A stretch of DNA of 64,000 nt from Pseudomonas sp. ADAK13. Its GTDB lineage: Bacteria > Pseudomonadota > Gammaproteobacteria > Pseudomonadales > Pseudomonadaceae. This document shows positions 8,900-16,326 of this stretch, one piece after another. The first letter of the stretch is position 1, and each line of letters opens with the position of its first letter. The notes beneath the pieces were generated by a model. It was not told the origin of the DNA and did not search any database. It saw nothing but the letters and a program-made list of their open reading frames with translations. Position numbers and translations under genes: made by a program. The stretch is taken from NCBI RefSeq assembly GCF_012935715.1, contig NZ_CP052860.1, positions 5,022,001-5,086,000 on the forward strand, written 5' to 3'.

Positions 8900-10507
8900 T
8901 CAGCCCTTCAACTCCGCCAACTGCTTCCAGTCAATCGAAAACCGCGCCAGGTATTTGCGCAATCGGTCGGCATCGTTCGGTTGCGCCTTGGCTTGTCGGG
9001 AGACGCCGAACAGGCGTCTCCCCGCATCGGAAATACTGTCGGACTGGTGGCAGATTTCGATCACGGCGTTGAGTTGCAACTGGTCGAACAGGTCCAGTTC
9101 GGTATCGACGCCCAGGCGTGACAGCCAATCGTTTTGCGGCGACTCCACGCCCCAGGCGTAGCGCAGTCGATCGATTTCTTCCTGGGTCTGGCTTTCGTCG
9201 ATGCGCCCGCTGTCCGCCAGGGTGGCCATGCGCGTGATGGACGCCGACAGTTCGCGAAAGTTGCCCAGCCACGCCGCTTCGCTGGAGCAGGCAAAGGCGA
9301 GGTAACGCCGGCGTGCTTCCAGGTTGAAGCGCACCACCTGGCCTTGTTCGCGTGCATGGCGCTCCAGTTCGAAGTCGATGTTGGGCTCGATGTCTTCGCG
9401 GCGCCCGGCCAGGCCCGGCAGGTCGAAGGTCCAGAGGTTGATCCGGGCGTACAGGTCTTCGCGGAACAGCCCTTCGGCGACGCGGCCGCGCAGGTCGCGG
9501 TGGGTGCCGGCGATGATCAGGAAGTCGCTGGTGACTTCCTGGTCTCCGCCGAGGGGGAAGAAGCGTTTTTCTTCGACGGCCTTGAGCAGCATTGCCTGTT
9601 CGTCGAGCCCCAGTTCGCCAATCTCATCCAGGAACAACATGCCGCCATCCGCCGCGCGCAGCAAGCCATCGCGAGCGTTCTGGGCGCCGGTGAAGGCGCC
9701 TTTGATATGGCCGAACAGCGCCGACATCGCGCCATCGCCGCGCAAGGTGGCGCAGTTCACTTCGACAAAGCGCCCCTGGACTTGATGCCGGCTGCGCTTG
9801 AGTTCGTAGATGCGCCGCGCGAGGAATGACTTGCCGGCACCTGTTGGGCCGATCAGCAGCATCGGCGCTTTGGAGCGTACGGCCACACGTTCGATTTGTT
9901 CGATGGAGCGATTGAAGGCCGGGTTGCGGGTGGCGATTCCGGATTTGAGGAAGGCCAGGCTTTCCAGACGCTTGTGGGCGAAGCGCGATGCGATACGGTC
10001 GTAGCGTGACAGGTCGAGGTCGATCAGGGCATGGGTGCCGGTGGCGCGCTCTTCTTCGTTGCGACGGCGAGCCGGGGAGGTCTGGATCAAGCGGGCGGGC
10101 AGATAGCGCGCTTCCGTCAGCAGGAACCAGCAGATTTGCGCGACGTGGGTGCCGGTCGTGATGTGGACCAGGTAGTCCTCGTGGTCGGTATCGAAGTGGT
10201 AAGCGGCGGTGAAGTCGTGCAACGCGCCGTACACCTCCTCGAAATCCCAGGGGTTCTTCAGGTGCATCGGGTGCAGCCGCACCTCGGTTTCCGGCGAAAC
10301 CTGCTGGATGTCGTCGCGGACTCGCTGAGCCAGGCTGACGTCGCGGGCATCGATGCCGTGAATCAGTTCGAGGCGATTAATCAGTACCTCTTGCTGCTGG
10401 CAGAGGCCCACGCTGGGACGCCAATGGTTCCAGCGGTTGGCACCTTTGCCGACCCGGTCGAGGGTTGAGCCGATAAAACCGATGGCAACGGTGCGTTTTT
10501 GACTCAT
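8900..10507 (-). CDS. rtcR: RtcR, sigma-54-dependent activator of the RNA-repair operon
   Basis: 535 residues. The N-terminal region (about 1-180) matches the RtcR regulatory domain, a CARF-related fold thought to sense an RNA-derived ligand. The central AAA+ domain has Walker A GPTGAGKS, the sigma-54-contacting GAFTGA loop and Walker B GGMLFLDEIGEL. The C-terminal part should hold the DNA-binding helix-turn-helix. It is divergent from rsr and separated from it by about 200 bases that hold a sigma-54 promoter and an upstream inverted repeat. In E. coli, RtcR activates rtcBA and its N-terminal domain represses the ATPase. The same arrangement is expected here. Confidence 0.95.
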   Translation of the reverse strand: MSQKRTVAIGFIGSTLDRVGKGANRWNHWRPSVGLCQQQEVLINRLELIHGIDARDVSLAQRVRDDIQQVSPETEVRLHPMHLKNPWDFEEVYGALHDFTAAYHFDTDHEDYLVHITTGTHVAQICWFLLTEARYLPARLIQTSPARRRNEEERATGTHALIDLDLSRYDRIASRFAHKRLESLAFLKSGIATRNPAFNRSIEQIERVAVRSKAPMLLIGPTGAGKSFLARRIYELKRSRHQVQGRFVEVNCATLRGDGAMSALFGHIKGAFTGAQNARDGLLRAADGGMLFLDEIGELGLDEQAMLLKAVEEKRFFPLGGDQEVTSDFLIIAGTHRDLRGRVAEGLFREDLYARINLWTFDLPGLAGRREDIEPNIDFELERHAREQGQVVRFNLEARRRYLAFACSSEAAWLGNFRELSASITRMATLADSGRIDESQTQEEIDRLRYAWGVESPQNDWLSRLGVDTELDLFDQLQLNAVIEICHQSDSISDAGRRLFGVSRQAKAQPNDADRLRKYLARFSIDWKQLAELKG

Positions 10508-10564
10508 GGTGATACCAAAATATATATGACGATATGTAAGGATAAGTAATTTGTGATGCGAATG

Positions 10565-10584
10565 TCACCGCTGCTGAGCGGTGA
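10565..10584. promoter_or_regulatory. Candidate RtcR upstream activator site
   Basis: TCACCGCT and AGCGGTGA form a perfect eight-base inverted repeat with a four-base centre. It sits about 70 bases upstream of the sigma-54 promoter of rsr, where enhancer-binding proteins commonly bind. Assignment to RtcR is inferred from position. Confidence 0.5.
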
Positions 10585-10652
10585 AATGACAATAATTAAA
10601 AATAACTATATAAAACAAATAGATAAAAAATTTCACGTTCAAAAAATAGAAC

Positions 10653-10669
10653 TGGCATGGCGGCTGCAA
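10653..10669 (+). promoter_or_regulatory. Sigma-54 (-24/-12) promoter of the rsr-rtcBA operon
   Basis: TGGCATGGCGGCTGCAA matches the RpoN consensus TGGCAYR-N4-TTGCA closely. The invariant GG and GC are exactly 12 bases apart. Transcription should start around 10680, about 30 bases before the rsr start. Sigma-54 control fits the GAFTGA-containing RtcR encoded divergently. Confidence 0.85.
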
Positions 10670-10710
10670 TAACTCTCGCAACGAAACACACAACAGAGCG
10701 AGACGCCACG

Positions 10711-12261
10711 ATGGCCAACTCCCAGGTCTTCAACACCCAGCAGGCGAAACTGCCTGCATGCGACACCTTGAACGCTACACAGGTACCGGCTTATGCCTAC
10801 AGTGCCAAGCACAAACTGGCCCAGTTGGCAGTCACCGGTTGCTTGAACCAGACCTTCCACGCCTCAGCTGAAAGCCAGCTGGACAGCGTATTGCAACTGG
10901 CCGGCGAGCTGGACAGCCGTTATGTCGCCAAGGTCGCGTGTTATGCCCGCCGCCAGGGCCACATGAAAGACATGCCGGCGTTGCTGTTGGCTGCATTGGT
11001 GGCCCAGCGTTCGGTGATGGTGCCGCAGGTGTTCGAGCAGGTCGTGGACAGCGGCAAGATGTTGCGCAACTTCGTGCAAATCCTGCGCAGCGGAGTGACC
11101 GGACGCAAATCCCTGGGTTCGCAGCCCAAACGCCTGGTACAGAACTGGTTGAACACCGCGACGGAGCGTCAGTTGTTGCAAGCCTCGGTGGGTAATCAAC
11201 CGTCGTTGGCGGATGTGGTGAAAATGGTTCACCCCAAGCCCACTGAACCATGGCGTGAAGCGTTCTTCGCCTGGTTGATCGGGCGGCCAGTGGATGTACA
11301 GGCCTTGCCGGAGTTGACCCGGGCTTTGCTCGCCTTTCGTAGCGGTTCAAGCACCGAAGTACCGGCGGTACCGTTCCAGTTGCTTGGAAACGAGAAGCTC
11401 AGCAAGGAACAGTGGGCTGCCCAGGCCGATAACATGGGCTGGCAGGCGCTGCGCATGAACCTCAACACCTTTGCCCGCCAGGGCGCATTCGAGGTGCCAG
11501 GGTTTGCATGGCAAGTGGCAGCGCGATTGGCTGATGCAGAGGCGATCGCCAAGGCGCGGGTGTACCCGTACCAGCTGCTGGCGGCGTATCGGATGGCCGG
11601 AGATGACGTACCGGCGCGTGTGCGGGAGGCCTTGCAGGATGCTCTTGAGTTGTCCCTGGCCAACGTGCCGGTTTTGCAGGGTTCGGTAGTGGTTTGCCCT
11701 GATGTGTCGGGCTCGATGCACAGCCCGGTGACCGGTTACCGCGAGGGCGCCACGAGCGCTGTACGTTGCATCGATGTGGCGGCCTTGATTGGCGCCGCGA
11801 TCTTGCGCAAGCAGCCGGACGCATGCTTGATGCCGTTTGAAAATCATGTGGTGGATATCCGGCTCAACCCGCGTGACAGTGTGATGAGCAATGCGAAGAA
11901 ACTGGCAGCCATCGGCGGAGGCGGGACCAACTGTTCGGCGCCGCTGGCCAAGATAGCCGGCGCCAAAATGAAAGTGGACACGGTGATACTGGTGTCCGAC
12001 AACGAGTCGTGGATTGACGCAAGGCGCCAGCGCGGTACCGAAACCATGCGCCAATGGGAGCTGATCAAACAGATCAACCCGCAAGCGCGGTTGGTGTGTA
12101 TCGATATGCAGCCGGGCGCGACGACGCAGGCGGCGGACCGCCAGGACATTTTGAATGTAGGAGGCTTCAGTGATGCGGTATTTGATGTGATCGCACAGTT
12201 CGCCGAAGGGCGCTACGGTGCGCAACATTGGGTACGGGCGATTGAAGCAATGGAAGTTTGA
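10711..12261 (+). CDS. rsr: Rsr, Ro60-like TROVE/vWA protein
   Basis: 516 residues from ATG 10711. The upstream in-frame ATG at 10657 lies inside the sigma-54 promoter and is rejected. The TROVE region (about residues 30-330) is the HEAT-like ring that binds Y RNAs and misfolded RNA ends. The C-terminal vWA domain carries the MIDAS motif DVSGSM at about residue 332. Bacterial Rsr proteins bind Y RNAs and work with exoribonucleases in RNA turnover and quality control. The three Y-RNA-like elements directly downstream are its likely partners. The gene leads the operon that continues with rtcB and rtcA. Confidence 0.95.
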   Translation: MANSQVFNTQQAKLPACDTLNATQVPAYAYSAKHKLAQLAVTGCLNQTFHASAESQLDSVLQLAGELDSRYVAKVACYARRQGHMKDMPALLLAALVAQRSVMVPQVFEQVVDSGKMLRNFVQILRSGVTGRKSLGSQPKRLVQNWLNTATERQLLQASVGNQPSLADVVKMVHPKPTEPWREAFFAWLIGRPVDVQALPELTRALLAFRSGSSTEVPAVPFQLLGNEKLSKEQWAAQADNMGWQALRMNLNTFARQGAFEVPGFAWQVAARLADAEAIAKARVYPYQLLAAYRMAGDDVPARVREALQDALELSLANVPVLQGSVVVCPDVSGSMHSPVTGYREGATSAVRCIDVAALIGAAILRKQPDACLMPFENHVVDIRLNPRDSVMSNAKKLAAIGGGGTNCSAPLAKIAGAKMKVDTVILVSDNESWIDARRQRGTETMRQWELIKQINPQARLVCIDMQPGATTQAADRQDILNVGGFSDAVFDVIAQFAEGRYGAQHWVRAIEAMEV

Positions 12262-12264
12262 TTT

Positions 12265-12330
12265 CACTGGCGCTGAATGCCGACGGGACTACATCAAAAG
12301 ACGTCTCGTCAACCCTTGTCAGCGTCAGTG
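12265..12330 (+). ncRNA. Y-RNA-like element A (compact, no tRNA module)
   Basis: Outer stem CACTGGCGCTGA (12265-12276) pairs with TCAGCGTCAGTG (12319-12330), 12 pairs including one G-U. An internal loop follows, with ATGCC on the 5' side and AACCCTTG on the 3' side. The inner stem is GACGGGAC (12282-12289) with GTCTCGTC (12303-12310) and a 13-base loop. It shares GAATGCC (12275-12281) and CCCTTGTC (12313-12320) with element C at equivalent places, which suggests a conserved Rsr-binding stem. It begins three bases after the rsr stop. Confidence 0.7.
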
Positions 12331-12332
12331 AC

Positions 12333-12407
12333 GGCACGAATGCCTGTGGCTGTACATCTCTGGTAAGCCGGTATGTTCCGGCGCTCAGTCACACTTTTTG
12401 TCGTGCC
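12333..12407 (+). ncRNA. Y-RNA-like element B
   Basis: Outer stem GGCACGA (12333-12339) pairs with TCGTGCC (12401-12407). The asymmetric internal loop again has GAATGCC at its 5' edge (12338-12344) and a T-rich CTTTTTGTC on the 3' side. The inner stem is TGTGGCTG (12345-12352) with CAGTCACA (12386-12393). A further hairpin GCCGG/CCGGC sits at 12367-12382. The T-run after 12410 could also make it a weak terminator or pause, so part of the transcript may end here. The stem/loop/stem design matches elements A and C. Confidence 0.65.
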
Positions 12408-12423
12408 ACCTTTTTACGATTTT

Positions 12424-12530
12424 GGCAGTGAATGCCACGGGTACTCCTTCGTGTCGCAGGTTCGATTCCTGCCCCGGCAACGGGTAGCTCAGTTGGTAGA
12501 GCAGCGTATCCGTGATCCCTTGTCACTGCC
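12424..12530 (+). ncRNA. YrlA-type Y RNA with circularly permuted tRNA-like module
   Basis: Outer stem GGCAGTG (12424-12430) pairs with CACTGCC (12524-12530), and inner stem CACGGGTAC (12436-12444) pairs with GTATCCGTG (12506-12514). Between them is a tRNA-like fold in permuted order. The T-arm comes first: GCAGG, loop TTCGATT, CCTGC (12456-12472). An acceptor-like stem CCCG/CGGG is closed by a GCAA tetraloop (12473-12484). The bases TA follow at the tRNA 8-9 position, then a D-arm GCTC-AGTTGGTA-GAGC (12487-12502). Known bacterial YrlA RNAs mimic tRNA in this way and tether Rsr. This is not a tRNA gene, because the arms are in the wrong order and there is no free acceptor end. Confidence 0.88.
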
Positions 12531-12598
12531 TACGGGCCTGGCCCATTTCTTCAAGGACTACGCCGCCTGAGTGTGGCGAATGGAAAAGAGTCGAGAAC

Positions 12599-13825
12599 AT
12601 GCAAGCACCTACTTTTCAACTGCTGGAAGTTGCCAACGGCAAGCCCATCAAACTCTGGACCCAAGGAGTGCCGGTGGAGCCGGAAGCTCGCCAGCAATTG
12701 ATGAACACGGCGAAGATGCCGTTCATTTTCAAGCACCTTGCGGTGATGCCGGATGTGCATCTGGGCAAGGGCTCCACCATTGGCAGCGTGATACCCACCG
12801 TGGGCGCGATTATCCCGGCCGCCGTTGGCGTGGATATCGGCTGTGGCATGATCGCCGCGCGCACCTCGCTGACTGCCGCTGACCTGCCGGATAACCTCCA
12901 TGGCCTGCGCTGCGCGATTGAAGCGGCGGTGCCCCATGGTCGCACCAGCGGGCGCAACGGGCGTGACAAGGGTGCCTGGGACAGTGTTCCGCAGCAGGCC
13001 GATGTTGCCTGGGCGGCATTGCATCCACGGTTCAAGACGATCACCGACAAGTACCCGAAGCTGCTGAAAACCAACAACCGCCAACACCTCGGGACGTTGG
13101 GCTCGGGTAACCACTTTGTCGAAGTCTGCCTGGATGAAGCCGACCGGGTCTGGTTCATGTTGCACAGCGGTTCCCGTGGTGTCGGCAATGCCATCGGCAA
13201 CCTGTTTATCCAGTTGGCTCAAGAGGACATGCGTCAGCACATCGCCAACTTGCCGGATCGGGACCTGGCGTATTTCGAAGAGGGCAGTGAGCACTTCGAT
13301 GATTATGTTGAAGCGGTTGGCTGGGCCCAGGACTTCGCCCGGCAGAACCGTGAGCTGATGATGCAGGCGGTGGTTCAGGCGACACGCAAGGTGATCCACA
13401 AACCGTTTGAAGTGGCGCTGGAGGCGGTGAACTGCCACCACAACTACGTGCAAAAAGAGCGGCATTTCGGCGAAGACATTCTGGTTACCCGCAAGGGTGC
13501 GGTGTCGGCCAAGAAGGGTGAGTTGGGGATTATTCCGGGCTCGATGGGCGCAAAAAGTTTCATTGTGCGCGGGCTGGGTAACGAAGAGTCGTTCTGTTCC
13601 TGCAGCCATGGTGCTGGCCGGACCATGAGCCGCACCAAGGCTAAAAACACCTTCACGGTGGCCGATCAGGTACGCGCAACGGCCCACGTGGAATGCCGCA
13701 AGGACGCCGCGGTAATCGATGAGATTCCGATGGCCTACAAGGACATCGACCAAGTGATGCATGCCCAGCGCGAGCTGGTGGAAGTGCTGCACACGTTGCG
13801 TCAGGTGGTATGCGTAAAAGGGTAA
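12599..13825 (+). CDS. rtcB: RtcB, GTP-dependent RNA ligase
   Basis: 408 residues from ATG 12599, the same length as the E. coli enzyme. An upstream in-frame start at 12512 lies inside Y-RNA element C and is rejected. RtcB joins 2',3'-cyclic phosphate or 3'-phosphate ends to 5'-OH ends through a covalent GMP intermediate with manganese. Metal and nucleotide motifs are intact: GVDIGCGM (Asp and Cys ligands), LGSGNHFVEV, HSGSRGVGN, NCHHNYV, and CSHGAGR with the histidine that carries GMP. The gene follows the Y-RNA array and is four bases from the HEAT-repeat gene. Confidence 0.97.
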   Translation: MQAPTFQLLEVANGKPIKLWTQGVPVEPEARQQLMNTAKMPFIFKHLAVMPDVHLGKGSTIGSVIPTVGAIIPAAVGVDIGCGMIAARTSLTAADLPDNLHGLRCAIEAAVPHGRTSGRNGRDKGAWDSVPQQADVAWAALHPRFKTITDKYPKLLKTNNRQHLGTLGSGNHFVEVCLDEADRVWFMLHSGSRGVGNAIGNLFIQLAQEDMRQHIANLPDRDLAYFEEGSEHFDDYVEAVGWAQDFARQNRELMMQAVVQATRKVIHKPFEVALEAVNCHHNYVQKERHFGEDILVTRKGAVSAKKGELGIIPGSMGAKSFIVRGLGNEESFCSCSHGAGRTMSRTKAKNTFTVADQVRATAHVECRKDAAVIDEIPMAYKDIDQVMHAQRELVEVLHTLRQVVCVKG

Positions 13826-13829
13826 GACA

Positions 13830-15161
13830 ATGAACAGCATGCAGGCGTTGGAGCGTTATCGGGCACTGGATCTCAAGCGTGCTGATGACGCTCAGAGGTA
13901 TGTGCGGGAAGCTCTGGCCACCCAGGACGTAAAGGAAGCCTGGCTCACCCTTAGCAGGTTCGGTAATGGGTATGTCCGGGAAATAGCGGTTCGCGCGCTG
14001 GCTGGGTACGCCTCGCAGCAAGCCCTGGAGGCACTGCTGGAGCGCCTGAATGATTGGGTGCCGCAGGTTCGCGAGCAAGCGGTGCTGGGGGTTGAACGCT
14101 TCCTTGTAGAGGAGCGTGCCGAGTTGTGGTTGCAGGTATTGGGCGCGGTGCTGGCGTTGGCAGGAAAGGGCCGTGCTGACCACGACCTGACATTGTCCAA
14201 GGTGCGCCGTTTGTTGGTGGCGCAGCAGGTGCGGCCAGCTGCGCAAGCCGCATTTGTTGGCAGCCGTGGCAAGACGGCACGGTTTCTCTTTGAGCTGCTG
14301 CAGGATGGCTCACAGGAGTTGGTGGAGTTGGCGCTGGAGCATGCCGATGTGTCGGTTCGCCAGCGGGGCGTTGATGCCAGTGCTGGTCTGCCGGCAGCTC
14401 AGGCGTTGCCTTTGCTCGAAAAGGCGATGAGCGACTCTGCCGCCAGCGTACGGGTCATGGTGCTGCGCAGGTTGCTGACGTTGCTCCAGGACCCGCGCGA
14501 ATACCTGCGCAATGCACTGCTGGAGGCGTCGCCGGCTATGCGCTCGTTGGCAAGATGGGCAGCCCATCGCTGGCAGCTGGATTGTCGTGAAGTGCTGTTG
14601 GCGCGGCTGAGTGCAGAACCTGCGCAGACTCGTCGCGAATGGCTGGGACTGATCGGGCTGGTCAAGGACCTGAACGAGGTCTCGGTTGACGAGATGATAG
14701 TGCCGGCTTTCATGTCGCCATCGCCGCATGTCCGGCAGCTGGTGCTTGAAGCGCTGGGTGATCGCGGCCTGGCGTTGCAACTCCGGGCCCTCGACGACTC
14801 CTCGGCGAAGGTCTTCAGATGTGCAGTGGCGCTCCTGAACCAGCAGTCGTGGGCGGTTATCGATGGCGCGGTGGAGGCGCTGCTGGATAGTCAGTGGTAC
14901 GCGTTGCCGGACGATCGTCGGCGAGCGCTGTTAGGGCTCAAGCCGCTATGGAGGCAGCTTGAGTACTTGCTGGAGCGTTTTGCGCGGTCGTCGAGTGATT
15001 CGGCCTACTGGCTGGAGAGGGTGAGCGCCTGGTGTGATGAGCAATACACCCTGGTCGATCCGCAAACGCCCAAGGCAGTACGCGATGCCTTGTTGATGCA
15101 GGTCCAGCAATTAGAGGGCGGTGAGTTGCTGCCTCCTGGGACTTCAAGACGGCTGCACTGA
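13830..15161 (+). CDS. HEAT-repeat protein between rtcB and rtcA
   Basis: 443 residues, predicted all-helical. Repeated segments of about 30-35 residues have the HEAT pattern: VREIAVRALAGYASQQALEA, VPQVREQAVLGVERFL, VSVRQRGVDASAGLPAAQ, ASVRVMVLRRLLTLL and PHVRQLVLEALGDRGL. There is no signal peptide or membrane segment and no catalytic motif that I recognise. It starts four bases after the rtcB stop, so it is almost certainly co-translated. rtcA follows 35 bases after it. HEAT arrays usually serve as protein or nucleic acid scaffolds, so a role in handling damaged RNA or in assembling RtcB/Rsr is a reasonable inference. It is not part of the E. coli rtcBA operon. Confidence 0.85.
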   Translation: MNSMQALERYRALDLKRADDAQRYVREALATQDVKEAWLTLSRFGNGYVREIAVRALAGYASQQALEALLERLNDWVPQVREQAVLGVERFLVEERAELWLQVLGAVLALAGKGRADHDLTLSKVRRLLVAQQVRPAAQAAFVGSRGKTARFLFELLQDGSQELVELALEHADVSVRQRGVDASAGLPAAQALPLLEKAMSDSAASVRVMVLRRLLTLLQDPREYLRNALLEASPAMRSLARWAAHRWQLDCREVLLARLSAEPAQTRREWLGLIGLVKDLNEVSVDEMIVPAFMSPSPHVRQLVLEALGDRGLALQLRALDDSSAKVFRCAVALLNQQSWAVIDGAVEALLDSQWYALPDDRRRALLGLKPLWRQLEYLLERFARSSSDSAYWLERVSAWCDEQYTLVDPQTPKAVRDALLMQVQQLEGGELLPPGTSRRLH

Positions 15162-15196
15162 AAGAAACGCTGGAGCACTACGCATAAGGAATGGAT

Positions 15197-16222
15197 ATGA
15201 ACCAGGATGTGATCGAGTTGGACGGCGCCATGGGCGGCGGCCAAGTGTTGCGTAGCGGCCTGAGCCTGTCGATGGTGACCGGGCGTACGCTGCGGATTAA
15301 AAATATTCGCGCCAGGCGCAGTCGGCCAGGGCTGTTGCGTCAGCACTTGACGGCAGTGCTGGCCGCCGCCGAGGTATGTGGCGCGCGGGTCGAAGGTGCT
15401 GAACTGGGTTCCCAGGCGTTGCTGTTCGAGCCGGGGCGGATCCAGGGTGGGGACTATACGTTCTCTATCGGTACGGCCGGCAGTTGCACCCTGGTATTGC
15501 AGACGTTGCTGCCGGCATTGCTGCTGGCTCTGCAGCCCAGCCGTGTCAGCATTTGCGGCGGCACCCACAACCCGATGGCGCCTCCGGTGGATTTCCTTGA
15601 GCGTGCCTGGTTGCCGCAACTGCGTCGGATGGGCGCCCGGGTCGAGCTGACGCTGGTGCGTCATGGCTTTGTACCGGCTGGCGGTGGCGAGCTTGTGGCA
15701 TTTATACATCCAGGCGCATTGATGCCATTGCACCTCACTGAGCGGGGTGAATTGAAGGGCGCCTGTGCCACCGCGTTGAGTGCCGGGCTGCCCGTTCACG
15801 TCGCCGAGCGCGAGCTGGGACGTGTTCGTCAGCGGTTGTCCATCAGCCCGGAGCAGTTGCGCGCGGTGAATCTTGATCCGGAGCACGGGCCGGGCAATGT
15901 CCTGTTGTTGGAATATGCTCATGCGCACGTCACCGAAGTGTTCAGTGCCTTTGGCCAGGCGCGATTGCGAGCAGCGGCGGTAGCCGACCAGGCTATCGAG
16001 CAGGCGCTCGAGTGGCTTGCCAGTGAAGCGGTCGTTGCCGAGCATCTGGCCGACCAGCTATTGCTGCCGATGGCACTTGCCGGCGGCGGCAGTTTCACCA
16101 CGCTGCGGATGACCGAGCACTTGCAGAGCAACATGGCGGTGATCCAGCGGTTTTTGCCGGTGGTTATTGAATGCCACGATCACGGCCCTCAATTGCTGAG
16201 GATTGAATGCCGGGCGCTGTAG
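15197..16222 (+). CDS. rtcA: RtcA, RNA 3'-terminal phosphate cyclase
   Basis: 341 residues from ATG 15197, six bases after AAGGA. The ATG at 15191 abuts that site. RtcA converts RNA 3'-phosphate ends to 2',3'-cyclic phosphates with ATP, feeding RtcB. Family signatures are visible: GAMGGGQVLRSGL at the N terminus, GTAGSCTLVLQTLLPALL, GGTHNPMAPPVDFLE, and TEHLQSN near the C terminus with the histidine expected to be adenylylated. It is the last gene of the operon. A gap of about 100 bases separates it from the peroxidase gene. Confidence 0.96.
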   Translation: MNQDVIELDGAMGGGQVLRSGLSLSMVTGRTLRIKNIRARRSRPGLLRQHLTAVLAAAEVCGARVEGAELGSQALLFEPGRIQGGDYTFSIGTAGSCTLVLQTLLPALLLALQPSRVSICGGTHNPMAPPVDFLERAWLPQLRRMGARVELTLVRHGFVPAGGGELVAFIHPGALMPLHLTERGELKGACATALSAGLPVHVAERELGRVRQRLSISPEQLRAVNLDPEHGPGNVLLLEYAHAHVTEVFSAFGQARLRAAAVADQAIEQALEWLASEAVVAEHLADQLLLPMALAGGGSFTTLRMTEHLQSNMAVIQRFLPVVIECHDHGPQLLRIECRAL

Positions 16223-16326
16223 CCCGGCAAACGGGACCGCTCTCTAAGCGCTGAGCCGCGACCGTCCGTCTTCTGTCTGCTAATCTGCCGTCGTTGAAAT
16301 CTCGACCGCCACCCGTGGACCTCTCA

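Noticed and set aside
12455..12505. Apparent tRNA gene (T-loop and D-loop motifs)
   Set aside because: The T-arm precedes the D-arm and the acceptor strands are joined by a GCAA tetraloop, so no normal tRNA can form. It is part of a Y RNA.
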